Below are positions 33,220 through 41,861 of a DNA stretch of 44,191 nt, one piece after another. The notes under the pieces were generated by a model that had not been told where the DNA came from, made no database searches, and saw only the letters and a list, made by a program, of their open reading frames with translations. The position numbers were made by a program, and so were the translations under genes. Numbering within the stretch: the stretch's first letter is position 1; each line of letters begins with the position of its first letter. This stretch comes from Nitrosarchaeum sp. (GTDB taxonomy: Archaea; Thermoproteota; Nitrososphaeria; Nitrososphaerales; Nitrosopumilaceae). The stretch is taken from the NCBI GenBank assembly GCA_023264875.1, contig JAHFUX010000011.1, forward strand, positions 1 to 44,191, given 5' to 3'.

Positions 33220-34146
33220 TTGCGTGTGAATAGCCAAGTAAAACTAGCAATAATTGCAATTGCAATTACAATTCCCCTAATCTCATTTGCTGTTTTTTCA
33301 AGTGATTCAAACCAATTCAAGAAAACAAACGAATCAAAACTGCAGGTTATGGCATCATTTTACCCACTACATGAATTTTCACAAAATGTTGGTAAAGAAA
33401 AAGTTGATGTAAAATTGTTAGTTCCAGTTGGAGTTGAACCACATGATTGGGAACCAACAATAAAAGATGTACAACAAATGCAAAAATCTGATCTTATCGT
33501 AATTAATGGAATTGGATTTGAAAGTTGGGTTGACAAATTAAATGAAATGAATTACCCGGGTGTGGTGGTTGACACAAGTAATGGAATTATTATAAAAAAT
33601 ATAGATGAAGAATCTTTAGTGCATGAAGAACATATTGATAAATCTGGAGATCCTCACATTTGGTTAAATCCAGTTTTTGCAAAAGTTCAAGTCCAAAATA
33701 TTGCAAATGCATTTTCTAATTCAGATCCTGAAAATCAACAATATTTTCAAGCAAATGCTGCAAATTATATGGATGAATTAGATTTACTTGATTCAAAAAT
33801 TCGTAACGAATTATCTGGTTGTAATCATGACTTTATTGCATTTCATCATGCCTTTTCATATTTTGCAGATGAATATGATCTTACCCAACACACTATAATT
33901 TCCTCATCTGCATCACATGCAGAACCCACTGCCAAGACTTTAGAAAATGTAATTAATAAAGCAAAACAACTTAATCTTAAAGTTATTTTTACTGAAGAAA
34001 TGGTTGATCCTAAAACTTCTCAGGTGATTGCAAATGAAATTGGAGGAAAAATACTAGTTTTATCTCCATTAGAAATTGGTGATGATGGAACTTATATTTC
34101 TAGAATGACTGAGAATCTAAATCATCTAAAGGAGGCATTATGTTGA
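33220..34146 (+). CDS. ZnuA-type metal ABC transporter substrate-binding protein
   Basis: The protein is 308 aa. The start is TTG at 33220 or GTG at 33226. The N-terminal helix (about 8-27) anchors it in the membrane; there is no lipobox Cys. Likely metal ligands are His75 in VGVEPHDWEP, the His in SGDPHIWLNP, a His in AFHHAFSYFA, and an acidic residue in IFTEEMVDPKTS; this is cluster A-I (ZnuA/PsaA). An internal HEEHIDKSGDPH stretch is His-rich. The metal is probably Zn or Mn. The stop overlaps the ATPase start by 7 nt. Confidence 0.9.
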   Translation: MRVNSQVKLAIIAIAITIPLISFAVFSSDSNQFKKTNESKLQVMASFYPLHEFSQNVGKEKVDVKLLVPVGVEPHDWEPTIKDVQQMQKSDLIVINGIGFESWVDKLNEMNYPGVVVDTSNGIIIKNIDEESLVHEEHIDKSGDPHIWLNPVFAKVQVQNIANAFSNSDPENQQYFQANAANYMDELDLLDSKIRNELSGCNHDFIAFHHAFSYFADEYDLTQHTIISSSASHAEPTAKTLENVINKAKQLNLKVIFTEEMVDPKTSQVIANEIGGKILVLSPLEIGDDGTYISRMTENLNHLKEALC

Positions 34147-34862
34147 AAGTAGTTGAAATTGATCATCTTACAATTGAATATCCTGATGTAAAAGCTATAG
34201 ATGATGTTAGTTTCACGGTTAACCAAGGTGATTTTTTAGGCATAATTGGTCCTAATGGAGCAGGAAAATCTACACTTTTTGCTTCAATGCTTAGTCTTAA
34301 TACAAAATACAAAGGCACAATCAAATTTTTTAGTACTGACATTAGAAAATCAAAAAACTATCTTAAAGAGATTGGTTACGTACCACAGAAACCAATATTT
34401 GAGAAAAACTTTCCTGCAACAGTTAATGATGTTGTTAAAATGGGATTACAAAAAGAATCAGATGAAAATAAAATTGATGAAATTATGCAACAACTTTGGA
34501 TACATGAGCTAAGTGAAAGAAGAATAGGTGAACTATCTGGTGGACAACAACAACGTGTATTTATTGCAAAAGCCTTAGTTAACAATCCTAAAGTTTTGAT
34601 TTTAGATGAACCTGTTACAGGTATTGATCAACAAAGTATAGATCTTTTTTATAGTATTTTAAAAGAACTAAACTCCAAACAAAATATTACAATAATTTGG
34701 TCTTCACATGATCTAGATGCAGTAAATAAATTAGCAAATCATGTAGCTTGTCTTAATCGAACTCTTTTCTTTCATGGAGAATCTGATGATTTCTTTGAAA
34801 ACGATGAGCTTGTAAAACAATATTCTGAAGCTTCTATGCAGGAACATATGCATCATCATTAG
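34140..34862 (+). CDS. ZnuC-type metal ABC transporter ATP-binding protein
   Basis: The protein is 240 aa. It has Walker A GPNGAGKST, signature LSGGQQQRVFIAKAL, Walker B VLILDEPVTGID and switch His in WSSHDLDAV. It energises the Zn/Mn-type importer. The C-terminus is His-rich (SMQEHMHHH), which could bind the transported metal, though this is a guess. It overlaps the binding-protein gene by 7 nt and precedes the permease by 2 nt. Confidence 0.92.
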   Translation: MLKVVEIDHLTIEYPDVKAIDDVSFTVNQGDFLGIIGPNGAGKSTLFASMLSLNTKYKGTIKFFSTDIRKSKNYLKEIGYVPQKPIFEKNFPATVNDVVKMGLQKESDENKIDEIMQQLWIHELSERRIGELSGGQQQRVFIAKALVNNPKVLILDEPVTGIDQQSIDLFYSILKELNSKQNITIIWSSHDLDAVNKLANHVACLNRTLFFHGESDDFFENDELVKQYSEASMQEHMHHH

Positions 34863-34864
34863 AA

Positions 34865-35686
34865 ATGACTTTTGAAATTTTTACTTTTAGTTTTATGCAC
34901 AGAGCAATTATTTCAGGTATCGCAATTGCAATTTTGTGTTCAGTAGTAGGTCTTTTCCTAGTCTTAAGACGCTATTCATTATTTGGTGATGCTATTGCCC
35001 ACTCATCATTTGGTGGAATTGCATTAGGTTTGATGGCAGGAATCTATCCACTTTGGACTGCATATGGTGTTTCAATAGTTAGTGCACTAATTATGACGCG
35101 AATTAAAGATAGATTCAACATATCTGGAGATGCCTCCATAGCGGTTCTTTTATCATCAGGAATTGCTGTAGGTCTTGTAATTATTGGATTATCTGGAGGA
35201 TTTACTCTTGATATTTTCAGCTTTCTTTTTGGAAGTATCTTACTTGTTAGCGTTAATGATACAATTCTGATTTTATCATTAACAGGAATTATTCTAATTG
35301 TAATTCTTTTACTCTATCGCCAACTTCTTTACTCTACATTCAACGAAGAACAAGCTAAAGTTAGCGGTGTCCCAGTTGAAAAAATCAACTATCTTATTGT
35401 CTTTATGGCAGGAATTACTGTTGTAACTTCAATACAACTAGTTGGTGTTTTACTAATTTCTGCACTATTTGTAATTCCAAATGTAACTGCAATAATGTAT
35501 GGAAAGGGCTTCAAACAAACTGTAATAATTTCAATGAGTTTTTCCATATTTTCTGTAGTCGCAGGAATATTAGTCTCATATATTTTTGATATAACACCGG
35601 CAGGAACAATTGTATTATTTGCAATTGGAATATTTGCATGTACAATGGGAATAAAGTCTGCTGGATTGTTATCCAGACATAATTAA
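34865..35686 (+). CDS. ZnuB-type metal ABC transporter permease (ABC-3 family)
   Basis: The protein is 273 aa with about eight membrane helices. Family motifs include GLFLVLRRYSLFGDAIAHSS then FGGIALGLM, and a coupling region with FNEEQAKVSGVPVEKINYLI. It completes the metal importer. The last 18 nt overlap the convergent CopC-CopD fusion gene, so their transcripts must be antisense at the ends. Confidence 0.92.
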   Translation: MTFEIFTFSFMHRAIISGIAIAILCSVVGLFLVLRRYSLFGDAIAHSSFGGIALGLMAGIYPLWTAYGVSIVSALIMTRIKDRFNISGDASIAVLLSSGIAVGLVIIGLSGGFTLDIFSFLFGSILLVSVNDTILILSLTGIILIVILLLYRQLLYSTFNEEQAKVSGVPVEKINYLIVFMAGITVVTSIQLVGVLLISALFVIPNVTAIMYGKGFKQTVIISMSFSIFSVVAGILVSYIFDITPAGTIVLFAIGIFACTMGIKSAGLLSRHN

Positions 35687-38455
35687 TTCATTTAATCTTC
35701 TTTTATCTTTTAGACTTTTGACAAAAAATAATGATGTTGCAATTATGCCCATTGCAATTAATGGTGATGCAATTTCAGTATATTTTAGTTGAAAATCATC
35801 TACATCTGGTATTTGAGATATTGTTATGGGGATCTCTGTAATCTTTATCATTGCTAATTTGTTTCCTTGTTGTTCAACAAACCAAACATTATCTTTGTTG
35901 TCAGTTGTTGAAAATTGCACAAATGATGTTGCAGTTGGAATTGGAATCTCAATCAAATTTTTGTTATCTGGATCATATGCAGTAATCTTATCTACACTAT
36001 GTTCTGCAATCCAGATATTTCCATATCTATCAAATGACATTCCATAAGGTAATGCCTCTTGATCTGGCACTGAAATTCTTTCAAATGTTTCAAGAATTGG
36101 ATTGAATTTGGTAATTGCTGTGCCTGTATGTTCTGCAATCCATAAATTCCCTTCATCGTCAAAAACTAGTGCCTCTGGTGATGCAAGAGGTTTTTCAGGC
36201 GTAAATTCTGAAATATTGTTATTTTTTGGATTGATAAATCCTATTTTGCCAGATGCTGATTCAGTAAACCAAATTTTTCCCTCATCATCAATTGTCAAGG
36301 CAAATGGTAGTGATTCTCTTATAGGCATCTTGATTTCTTCAAATGTATCAAATTCCGGTTGATATTTCAAAATCACATCTTTGTTAGTAATTGCAATCCA
36401 AATATTTCCATCAAGATCTGCTTGGATGAAAGTAGCTACATTCTCATAAATCACAGGTGCTATTTTTGGTAAACTTTTTGTGATAATCTGCTGATTACTT
36501 GGATCAAAATATCCAATCTGATTTCTTGGCGTATCAGTAAACCAAATTTTTCCTTGGTTATCTTGTGTAAGTAGCATGGTAGTTAATCCATCAAATGAGT
36601 ATGAGGTAAATTCTTGCGTATCAAGTGAGAATTGCCATAATCTTGGAGAAGATGAATCACTTACCCAAATTGAATTCTTTCCATCATACAAAGGATAAAG
36701 AGGTTTTGAAGATTCAGGTAACTCATATTCTATGATTTCTGTTTTAAGATCTGTTAATCTTGGTTTAACTAGTAAATTCATAAAAATTGATTCATTTGCA
36801 TTTTGCTTTCTTTGAGTCTCTATTTCCACTTGCCATTGGCCTGAAAATCCAAATGTTAACTCTCCTTGAAATTCAACTGGTCTATCTTCTTCTTGTTTGA
36901 TAATTTTCATGGGAATTTCTATTGTAGAAATATTTTTCTGAGGATTGGAAATCTTTACTTTGATTTTATTTGAATCACTTAATGGTTTGTTTTCAAAATC
37001 ACTAATCTTGACTAGAATTGTGTTTGCACCACTAGAAAATGGTGTTATATCTATATCGAATTTTGTATTTTCTGAAAATTCTATTGTACTAAATCCGTAT
37101 GAAATTTTTTGAGCATCGACCTGTTTGATTTCTCCAGCAGGCAATGTTCCATTAGTAAGTAATGCAACAACTCCTAAAAGAGTAATACCTAATACTACAT
37201 CAAATTTCAATGATCTTTTTAGTTTCTTGTATACTGCAATAGAGCCTGATTGCAAATCTTTTTCAGCCTTTTTTTGAATCTTAAACTGGAAATATCCTCC
37301 AAATCCAACCATAATTGCCGCAATTGAAATTTTTACAAGAATTAATTTTCCGTATACTGATTCGGTGATCAAACCTACGTCACTTTCCAAAAACCACATC
37401 AATGTTGGTCCAGTAATTATTACAATTCCTACTGCAACGATAAACATAGTTGAAAATCTTGGAATTAAAACAAGAGTCATCCTCTCCCGTTTTACTTCTT
37501 CTAATTGCAAAAATGTGGGTAATAATGTAAATACAAAGTAAATTATGCCTCCAATCCAAACCGCAGCCACAAAATTGTGGATATAATCTAGAATAACTGC
37601 AGGTGTTTCTCCGCTTGCTGCACCATGTCCAATCAAACTTGAAGTTCCAATTAATCCAAGTGTAGCTGCAAGCATTGGAATTTTATTTTTTATAGACAGA
37701 TTCTTTTTTCTATCCATTCCAAACCACAAACCAAGCAAAATGATTGTGATTATCATTCTAATTAACCACGTATTTCCAAAATTAGTTTGAATTACATTCA
37801 AAACTGAAGTTTCTAATCTTATGGTTTGTACCACTAACATCAAAATATTTGATGCAAAAACAAGTACTAATCCAATACCTGTAATTGTCATGAATTTTCC
37901 ATGATGAAAAAATTCTAGTTTATCTAATTCCTTTCTGATTAATTGTTTACTTTGAGTTCCCCAGATTAGTATTGAAGCAATTACAACCCCTAAAACAATG
38001 GTTTGACCAACAAGTCCTGGAAATCTTGCTCCAGCTTCAGGCAAAAATACTATCTCAGAAACATTTTGGTTGTGACTTGCACCAACATCAATTTTGATAT
38101 CACCTACTGCAAAAATAAATGCATCATTAACCAAATGTCCATCAATTTTTGATAGAACTTTACTAGTTACAGTATAAACCCCATCTTCTAATGGCCGTGT
38201 AGTTACAATTAGGGAATTATCACCGTCAAAATATTTGGAATCTTTATTATCGATTTGTTCTCCATTGCTGTCTAATACCTTAAGAGAACTAAAATCAATT
38301 TCAATTGGTTCAGAAAAATGAACAATAATCTCTGTAATTCCCACTTGTGCATTTGATGCCGAATTTGGACTAGTTTCAATAGTAAATGGATGAGCTGCAG
38401 CACATGGAATAGATATTGATAAAATGAGCAGTGAAATAATTAGAAATTTACTCAT
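35669..38455 (-). CDS. CopC-CopD copper protein fused to a seven-repeat beta-propeller
   Basis: The protein is 928 aa. Signal peptide 1-21 (PCAAA) leaves His22 as the mature N-terminus of a CopC domain (22-118); the other CopC-type Cu ligands are likely Asp105 and His107 in KIDGHL. CopD-like membrane domain about 145-440 (HNFVAAVWIGGIIYFVF). A beta domain like the extension seen after CopD in other proteins covers about 450-570. Then seven propeller repeats with W-x-x-[DE]/W-x-A cores (about 585-885: IWVSD, IWFTD, IWIAI, IWFTE, LWIAE, IWIAE, VWFVE), as in virginiamycin B lyase/YncE-like folds. A C-terminal helix ends it (about 895-915). Probable copper uptake or sensing at the membrane; the propeller role is unknown. 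Confidence 0.87.
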   Translation of the reverse strand: MSKFLIISLLILSISIPCAAAHPFTIETSPNSASNAQVGITEIIVHFSEPIEIDFSSLKVLDSNGEQIDNKDSKYFDGDNSLIVTTRPLEDGVYTVTSKVLSKIDGHLVNDAFIFAVGDIKIDVGASHNQNVSEIVFLPEAGARFPGLVGQTIVLGVVIASILIWGTQSKQLIRKELDKLEFFHHGKFMTITGIGLVLVFASNILMLVVQTIRLETSVLNVIQTNFGNTWLIRMIITIILLGLWFGMDRKKNLSIKNKIPMLAATLGLIGTSSLIGHGAASGETPAVILDYIHNFVAAVWIGGIIYFVFTLLPTFLQLEEVKRERMTLVLIPRFSTMFIVAVGIVIITGPTLMWFLESDVGLITESVYGKLILVKISIAAIMVGFGGYFQFKIQKKAEKDLQSGSIAVYKKLKRSLKFDVVLGITLLGVVALLTNGTLPAGEIKQVDAQKISYGFSTIEFSENTKFDIDITPFSSGANTILVKISDFENKPLSDSNKIKVKISNPQKNISTIEIPMKIIKQEEDRPVEFQGELTFGFSGQWQVEIETQRKQNANESIFMNLLVKPRLTDLKTEIIEYELPESSKPLYPLYDGKNSIWVSDSSSPRLWQFSLDTQEFTSYSFDGLTTMLLTQDNQGKIWFTDTPRNQIGYFDPSNQQIITKSLPKIAPVIYENVATFIQADLDGNIWIAITNKDVILKYQPEFDTFEEIKMPIRESLPFALTIDDEGKIWFTESASGKIGFINPKNNNISEFTPEKPLASPEALVFDDEGNLWIAEHTGTAITKFNPILETFERISVPDQEALPYGMSFDRYGNIWIAEHSVDKITAYDPDNKNLIEIPIPTATSFVQFSTTDNKDNVWFVEQQGNKLAMIKITEIPITISQIPDVDDFQLKYTEIASPLIAMGIIATSLFFVKSLKDKRRLNELIMSG

Positions 38456-38558
38456 TTACTTTTCAGATTATGTTTGACAATTTAAACAGTTTTCATTTAA
38501 TTCGAAGTTTGTACCAATTCACGTAAAGATAATAACATGTGACAATAAAATAACAGTC

Positions 38559-39185
38559 ATGAAAGTTGCTATTTTGGGATTAATTGGATTGTTATTTTTT
38601 GTTGGATTTACATCTCAAGCTTTTGCTCATACTACAGTTGAGGTGGAACCTTACAAAATTGAGGTAGGTTGGGGACTTGAACCACCAGTTGTAGGTATAA
38701 GAAATGATTTTGTTTTTAAAATAACTGAACCTGAAGATACTCCCGGTTCATACAAAGGAGTCACAAACGCATTCAAAAGTGTAGAAGCTACTGCCTTATT
38801 CGGCGGCATTTCTAAAAAAATTGATATCAACTCAGATCCAAAAATAGGATACTATTTCTCACCTGTGATTCCCACAAAGACTGGAACGTATATCATGGAT
38901 TTGAAAGGAGAAATTAATGGAGTTCCAATTGATGTACAAATTCCAGTTGAAGATGTAGAAAGTACTGCAGTCTTGGACTTTCCTCAAACTAGTGGTTCCT
39001 CATCAGCTCAAGATGTAACTGCACTCAAAAATGCAATCTCATCACTACAAAGAGAAGTTTCCTCTATGAAAGATGGTTCAGAAAATGTTAATGGTGGTAC
39101 AGTATATGACTTTGCTATTTTTGGATTATCTATTGCAACAGCAGCAATAATCTTGGCAATAGTTGCTTTAATAAAAAGAAAATAG
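38559..39185 (+). CDS. Exported anchored protein with predicted N-terminal His, copper-region neighbour
   Basis: The protein is 208 aa. The signal peptide (1-23, ending SQAFA) would leave His24 as mature N-terminus, beginning HTTVEVEPYKIEVGWGLEPP. A single beta domain follows, then a predicted coiled coil (about 145-170) and a C-terminal helix (about 183-203) before KRK. The VGW-EPP pattern resembles proteins found beside CopC/CopD in bacteria. It is divergent from the CopC-CopD fusion with 103 nt between. A copper-handling role is inferred from position and N-terminal His. Not a named family to me. Confidence 0.65.
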   Translation: MKVAILGLIGLLFFVGFTSQAFAHTTVEVEPYKIEVGWGLEPPVVGIRNDFVFKITEPEDTPGSYKGVTNAFKSVEATALFGGISKKIDINSDPKIGYYFSPVIPTKTGTYIMDLKGEINGVPIDVQIPVEDVESTAVLDFPQTSGSSSAQDVTALKNAISSLQREVSSMKDGSENVNGGTVYDFAIFGLSIATAAIILAIVALIKRK

Positions 39186-39199
39186 AAAAAAGTTAATTC

Positions 39200-40042
39200 C
39201 TAAAATCTTGGAATTACTTTAGATTTTGCAGTAACGGCAACAATGCTTATGATTGCAACAGCTAGTATCATCATTGCAATTGTTCCAAATTCTGGAACAA
39301 TGTTTGAGAATACTACTTGTTCACCTATAGGTCCTGTTTTTGGATCATCTATTCCATAACCTTGGAAGGTAATGGTGATCTCTACTGGATCTGATGAGCT
39401 AAGTGGTGCTGTTTCATGCATACCTTTTCCATCATGCGAATGTGTACCAATATCATTTAGTACTTCTTCACCATTTTGTGTTGCCATGATGTCATAGTTG
39501 ACATGTTCTGAATCTTCAAAGTGAACTGAGATTTCCATTTTTTCACCTGCAGTTGATGCAGAAGCATTGATTTCAACTTTTGTGCCATCAGATAACATTC
39601 CAGTTGCAGATGCACCTTCTGTGTACATTTCTTCACCGTCATCATGTCCTGCTTCTTGTACTACAATTAATCCTGTCATCCATGGATGAACCATACAAAA
39701 GAATGAAACTTCGCCTGCAGTTGTTGGTGTCCATTCATATGAACTTCCGACCATTACTAAACTGGAATTAAACACTTCGCCTGGTGTTTCATCTGTTGCA
39801 GCCCCTGAAGTAAATGTATGTGCAGCAGTATCTGTGTTAGAAAATATTACTTTTCCACCAACATCTACAGTTGCTTCTTTGGGAATGAAACATCCTTCTG
39901 CAGTCTCTTCACATCCTGGTGCACCAGATCCTGATGCTGGACTAATTGTGACTTCGGTATGATCTGCAAATGCAGCTGGTGTTGTTGCAACTAATCCTGC
40001 TACAATAGCAAATAATACGAAGAGAGAGCTTATCGTCTTCAT
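39200..40042 (-). CDS. PEFG-anchored cupredoxin (plastocyanin-like)
   Basis: The protein is 280 aa. Signal peptide 1-26 (AAFA), then a type 1 copper domain at about 28-130 with all ligands: His75 in AAHTFTSG, and Cys116, His119, Met122 in FFCMVHPWM. Cys44 and Cys51 may form a disulfide. A second beta domain (about 140-245) is followed by VPEFGTIAMMILAVAIISIV, a PEFG-CTERM-type anchor, and a basic tail. Blue copper proteins are thought to carry electrons in the respiratory chain of ammonia-oxidising archaea. A dyad flanks its TATA-like element. Confidence 0.92.
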   Translation of the reverse strand: MKTISSLFVLFAIVAGLVATTPAAFADHTEVTISPASGSGAPGCEETAEGCFIPKEATVDVGGKVIFSNTDTAAHTFTSGAATDETPGEVFNSSLVMVGSSYEWTPTTAGEVSFFCMVHPWMTGLIVVQEAGHDDGEEMYTEGASATGMLSDGTKVEINASASTAGEKMEISVHFEDSEHVNYDIMATQNGEEVLNDIGTHSHDGKGMHETAPLSSSDPVEITITFQGYGIDDPKTGPIGEQVVFSNIVPEFGTIAMMILAVAIISIVAVTAKSKVIPRF

Positions 40043-40046
40043 TGAC

Positions 40047-40078
40047 TCAGGTACTTAATGGCATAAATAAAAACCTGA
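40047..40078 (-). promoter_or_regulatory. Promoter with flanking inverted repeat for the cupredoxin gene
   Basis: TCAGGT (40047-40052) and ACCTGA (40073-40078) are perfect inverted arms with 20 nt between. They flank a TATA-like minus-strand TTTTTATTTATG (40063-40074), about 27 nt before the ATG at 40042. This could be an operator or a chance 6-bp match. Confidence 0.35.
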
Positions 40079-40100
40079 CTGGAAATTTTGATTGTTATAT

Positions 40101-40910
40101 CTATTTTCTTTTAAACTGGTGTATTTTCAGAATTCCAAATATAGGAATTCCAATATACATTCCAATATTTAGTAAAACTATAGAGATTCCATAACCTAGC
40201 ATTTCTTGTTCTGAATCAATATTGACATGATTTAGTATAGATAATGATGTCAACATTGGCGTTAGTGTTATTTTAACAGCTTCTTTGAAAATTGGATGCT
40301 CTCTTTCAAAGTCTGCTATTGTTGGTGAGAATGAATAGTATAATTGATTAAATCCGGTCATAAATGCAGTTCCCGATTGTGTTGTAAGAATGGTATTGTC
40401 TCTTAGCTCTCGTAATTGTTGTACTTGTGGAGCAAGTTCAGAGCCAAATGCTGCAGTAGCAATTAGACAACCATTATTATTATCTTCAGGAATTTTTGTA
40501 GGTTGCGCATAAGATTCTCCAACTGCAACATCAAATGAAACCTTTTCCAAAGGAATTGGTTGGAATAATATTCCCTCAATTCCCAATTCTACAGTATAAA
40601 CTCCTTCATCAATAAACGGAACTGGAATTTTTACTGAACCTATTGAAGTATGAGTAAGTGATATTGGCCCAAATACAGATTTACCATCTTTTGAAACTGT
40701 TATATTATAATCTATATGCTCTTGAATTTTCTTTGTTTGAGGATTGATGAAATCAATATTTAGTTTAGTTTGTTGTCCTGGAATGATTTTATCATATGAT
40801 AATTTAACATCTAGAGTTCCTTTTTCTGTTGGTAAAGTTTGTGAATTTGTTTGAGCAAATACTGGAGTAATTAATAATGGGATTAAGAGTAATACTATTA
40901 GAAATCTCAC
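40101..40910 (-). CDS. Exported membrane protein with a CFI-box-type domain
   Basis: The protein is 269 aa. Signal peptide 1-19 (PVFAQ), then a beta domain with KLSYDKIIPGQQTKLNIDFI. A segment near residues 148-207 is the CFI box: CLIATAAFGSELAPQVQQLR, then ELRDNTI, and SGTAFMTGFNQLYYSFSPTI then ADFEREHP. A membrane helix near 240-260 ends it. CFI-box domains recur near the C-terminus of archaeal and bacterial surface proteins, but their function is not established. It is read toward the cupredoxin gene, 58 nt upstream of it. Confidence 0.78.
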   Translation of the reverse strand: MRFLIVLLLIPLLITPVFAQTNSQTLPTEKGTLDVKLSYDKIIPGQQTKLNIDFINPQTKKIQEHIDYNITVSKDGKSVFGPISLTHTSIGSVKIPVPFIDEGVYTVELGIEGILFQPIPLEKVSFDVAVGESYAQPTKIPEDNNNGCLIATAAFGSELAPQVQQLRELRDNTILTTQSGTAFMTGFNQLYYSFSPTIADFEREHPIFKEAVKITLTPMLTSLSILNHVNIDSEQEMLGYGISIVLLNIGMYIGIPIFGILKIHQFKRK

Positions 40911-41036
40911 AAGTTCTCTTTTTTGTTACCATGAATAAAAATTACACGCTTATCAAATCTAAAACAGCTGTTTAATTTCATTTTTATATAATAATAACAG
41001 AGATTAATAACCAAATGAATCATCTTACATTATAAC

Positions 41037-41861
41037 TTGAACCATTTTTCTATTTACAATTATATGATTCTTATTTTCGCCCTTAGCTTCCTTACCATCT
41101 CTCCAATTTACATAGCTACAGTTTTTGCTGAAGATAAAGCAATTTCTAGTAATAACTATAATGATATAACATATGTAGCAAAATTTGTATGCGGTTCTAT
41201 TGCAGATGATAATGGTCCATTACGACCAGGCCATTATAATACTGATATCAGTATTACTAACAAACAATTATCCAAAATATCTTTCTTCTGGACTGTGTCA
41301 GTAAATGATGGACCAATATCTCATTCAACTTTAATGACATTAGATCATCAAAAATCAATAGGACTTGATTGTAGGGATATTAAAAGAGTGATAGGCTTAG
41401 ACAATAATACTTCTCATGTAGGAGGATTTGTATTTGTTACAATCCCACAAAATTATAATCTTGCTAATCCAAATACTGTAATTCAATATTCTTCAGATGA
41501 CATAAACTTGTTAGACGTTCAGGTTTTCTTTACTGCAAATGCCTTAGATACATTACCGCATGAAGTAGTTCTTGAAAAAATATCATTTTATATAATTAGT
41601 GATGAAACTGGCAAGATTCCAAAACATATGATGAAAACTACATTAGATGTTACACTAGAATCAAAACTAAATATGATATCTGATACGGAAAGAAAAGTAA
41701 AGGAAATTTTATCTTCGACATATGATATTTCTGAAAATGAATTTGATAAAATAGAGATTAGGATAAAAAATATTTCAATAGGAGTTGGTTCTATGATAGA
41801 TGATCATGCAATTTCACTAAGTATAATCAAACCACAAGTCTATCCACAGAATGAAAAATAG
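41037..41861 (+). CDS. Exported protein of unknown function
   Basis: The protein is 274 aa with a TTG start. Residues 1-31 form a signal peptide (AALA-like end near TVFA then EDK). The opening of the mature part, YVAKFVCGSIADDNGPLRPG then HYNTDISITN, resembles a bacterial/archaeal exported domain of unknown function with a KFVCG...PG.Y.TDI pattern. The rest is beta-rich with a charged C-terminal tail. The stop overlaps the next frame by 11 nt. A short ORF just upstream (41015-41035, MNHLTL) echoes the protein start (MNHFSI). Confidence 0.65.
   Translation: MNHFSIYNYMILIFALSFLTISPIYIATVFAEDKAISSNNYNDITYVAKFVCGSIADDNGPLRPGHYNTDISITNKQLSKISFFWTVSVNDGPISHSTLMTLDHQKSIGLDCRDIKRVIGLDNNTSHVGGFVFVTIPQNYNLANPNTVIQYSSDDINLLDVQVFFTANALDTLPHEVVLEKISFYIISDETGKIPKHMMKTTLDVTLESKLNMISDTERKVKEILSSTYDISENEFDKIEIRIKNISIGVGSMIDDHAISLSIIKPQVYPQNEK

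Noticed and set aside
40981-41036. Six-codon ORF (41015-41035) upstream of the 41037 gene as a leader peptide
   Set aside because: It echoes the downstream start, but is too short and has no attenuator-like structure around it.
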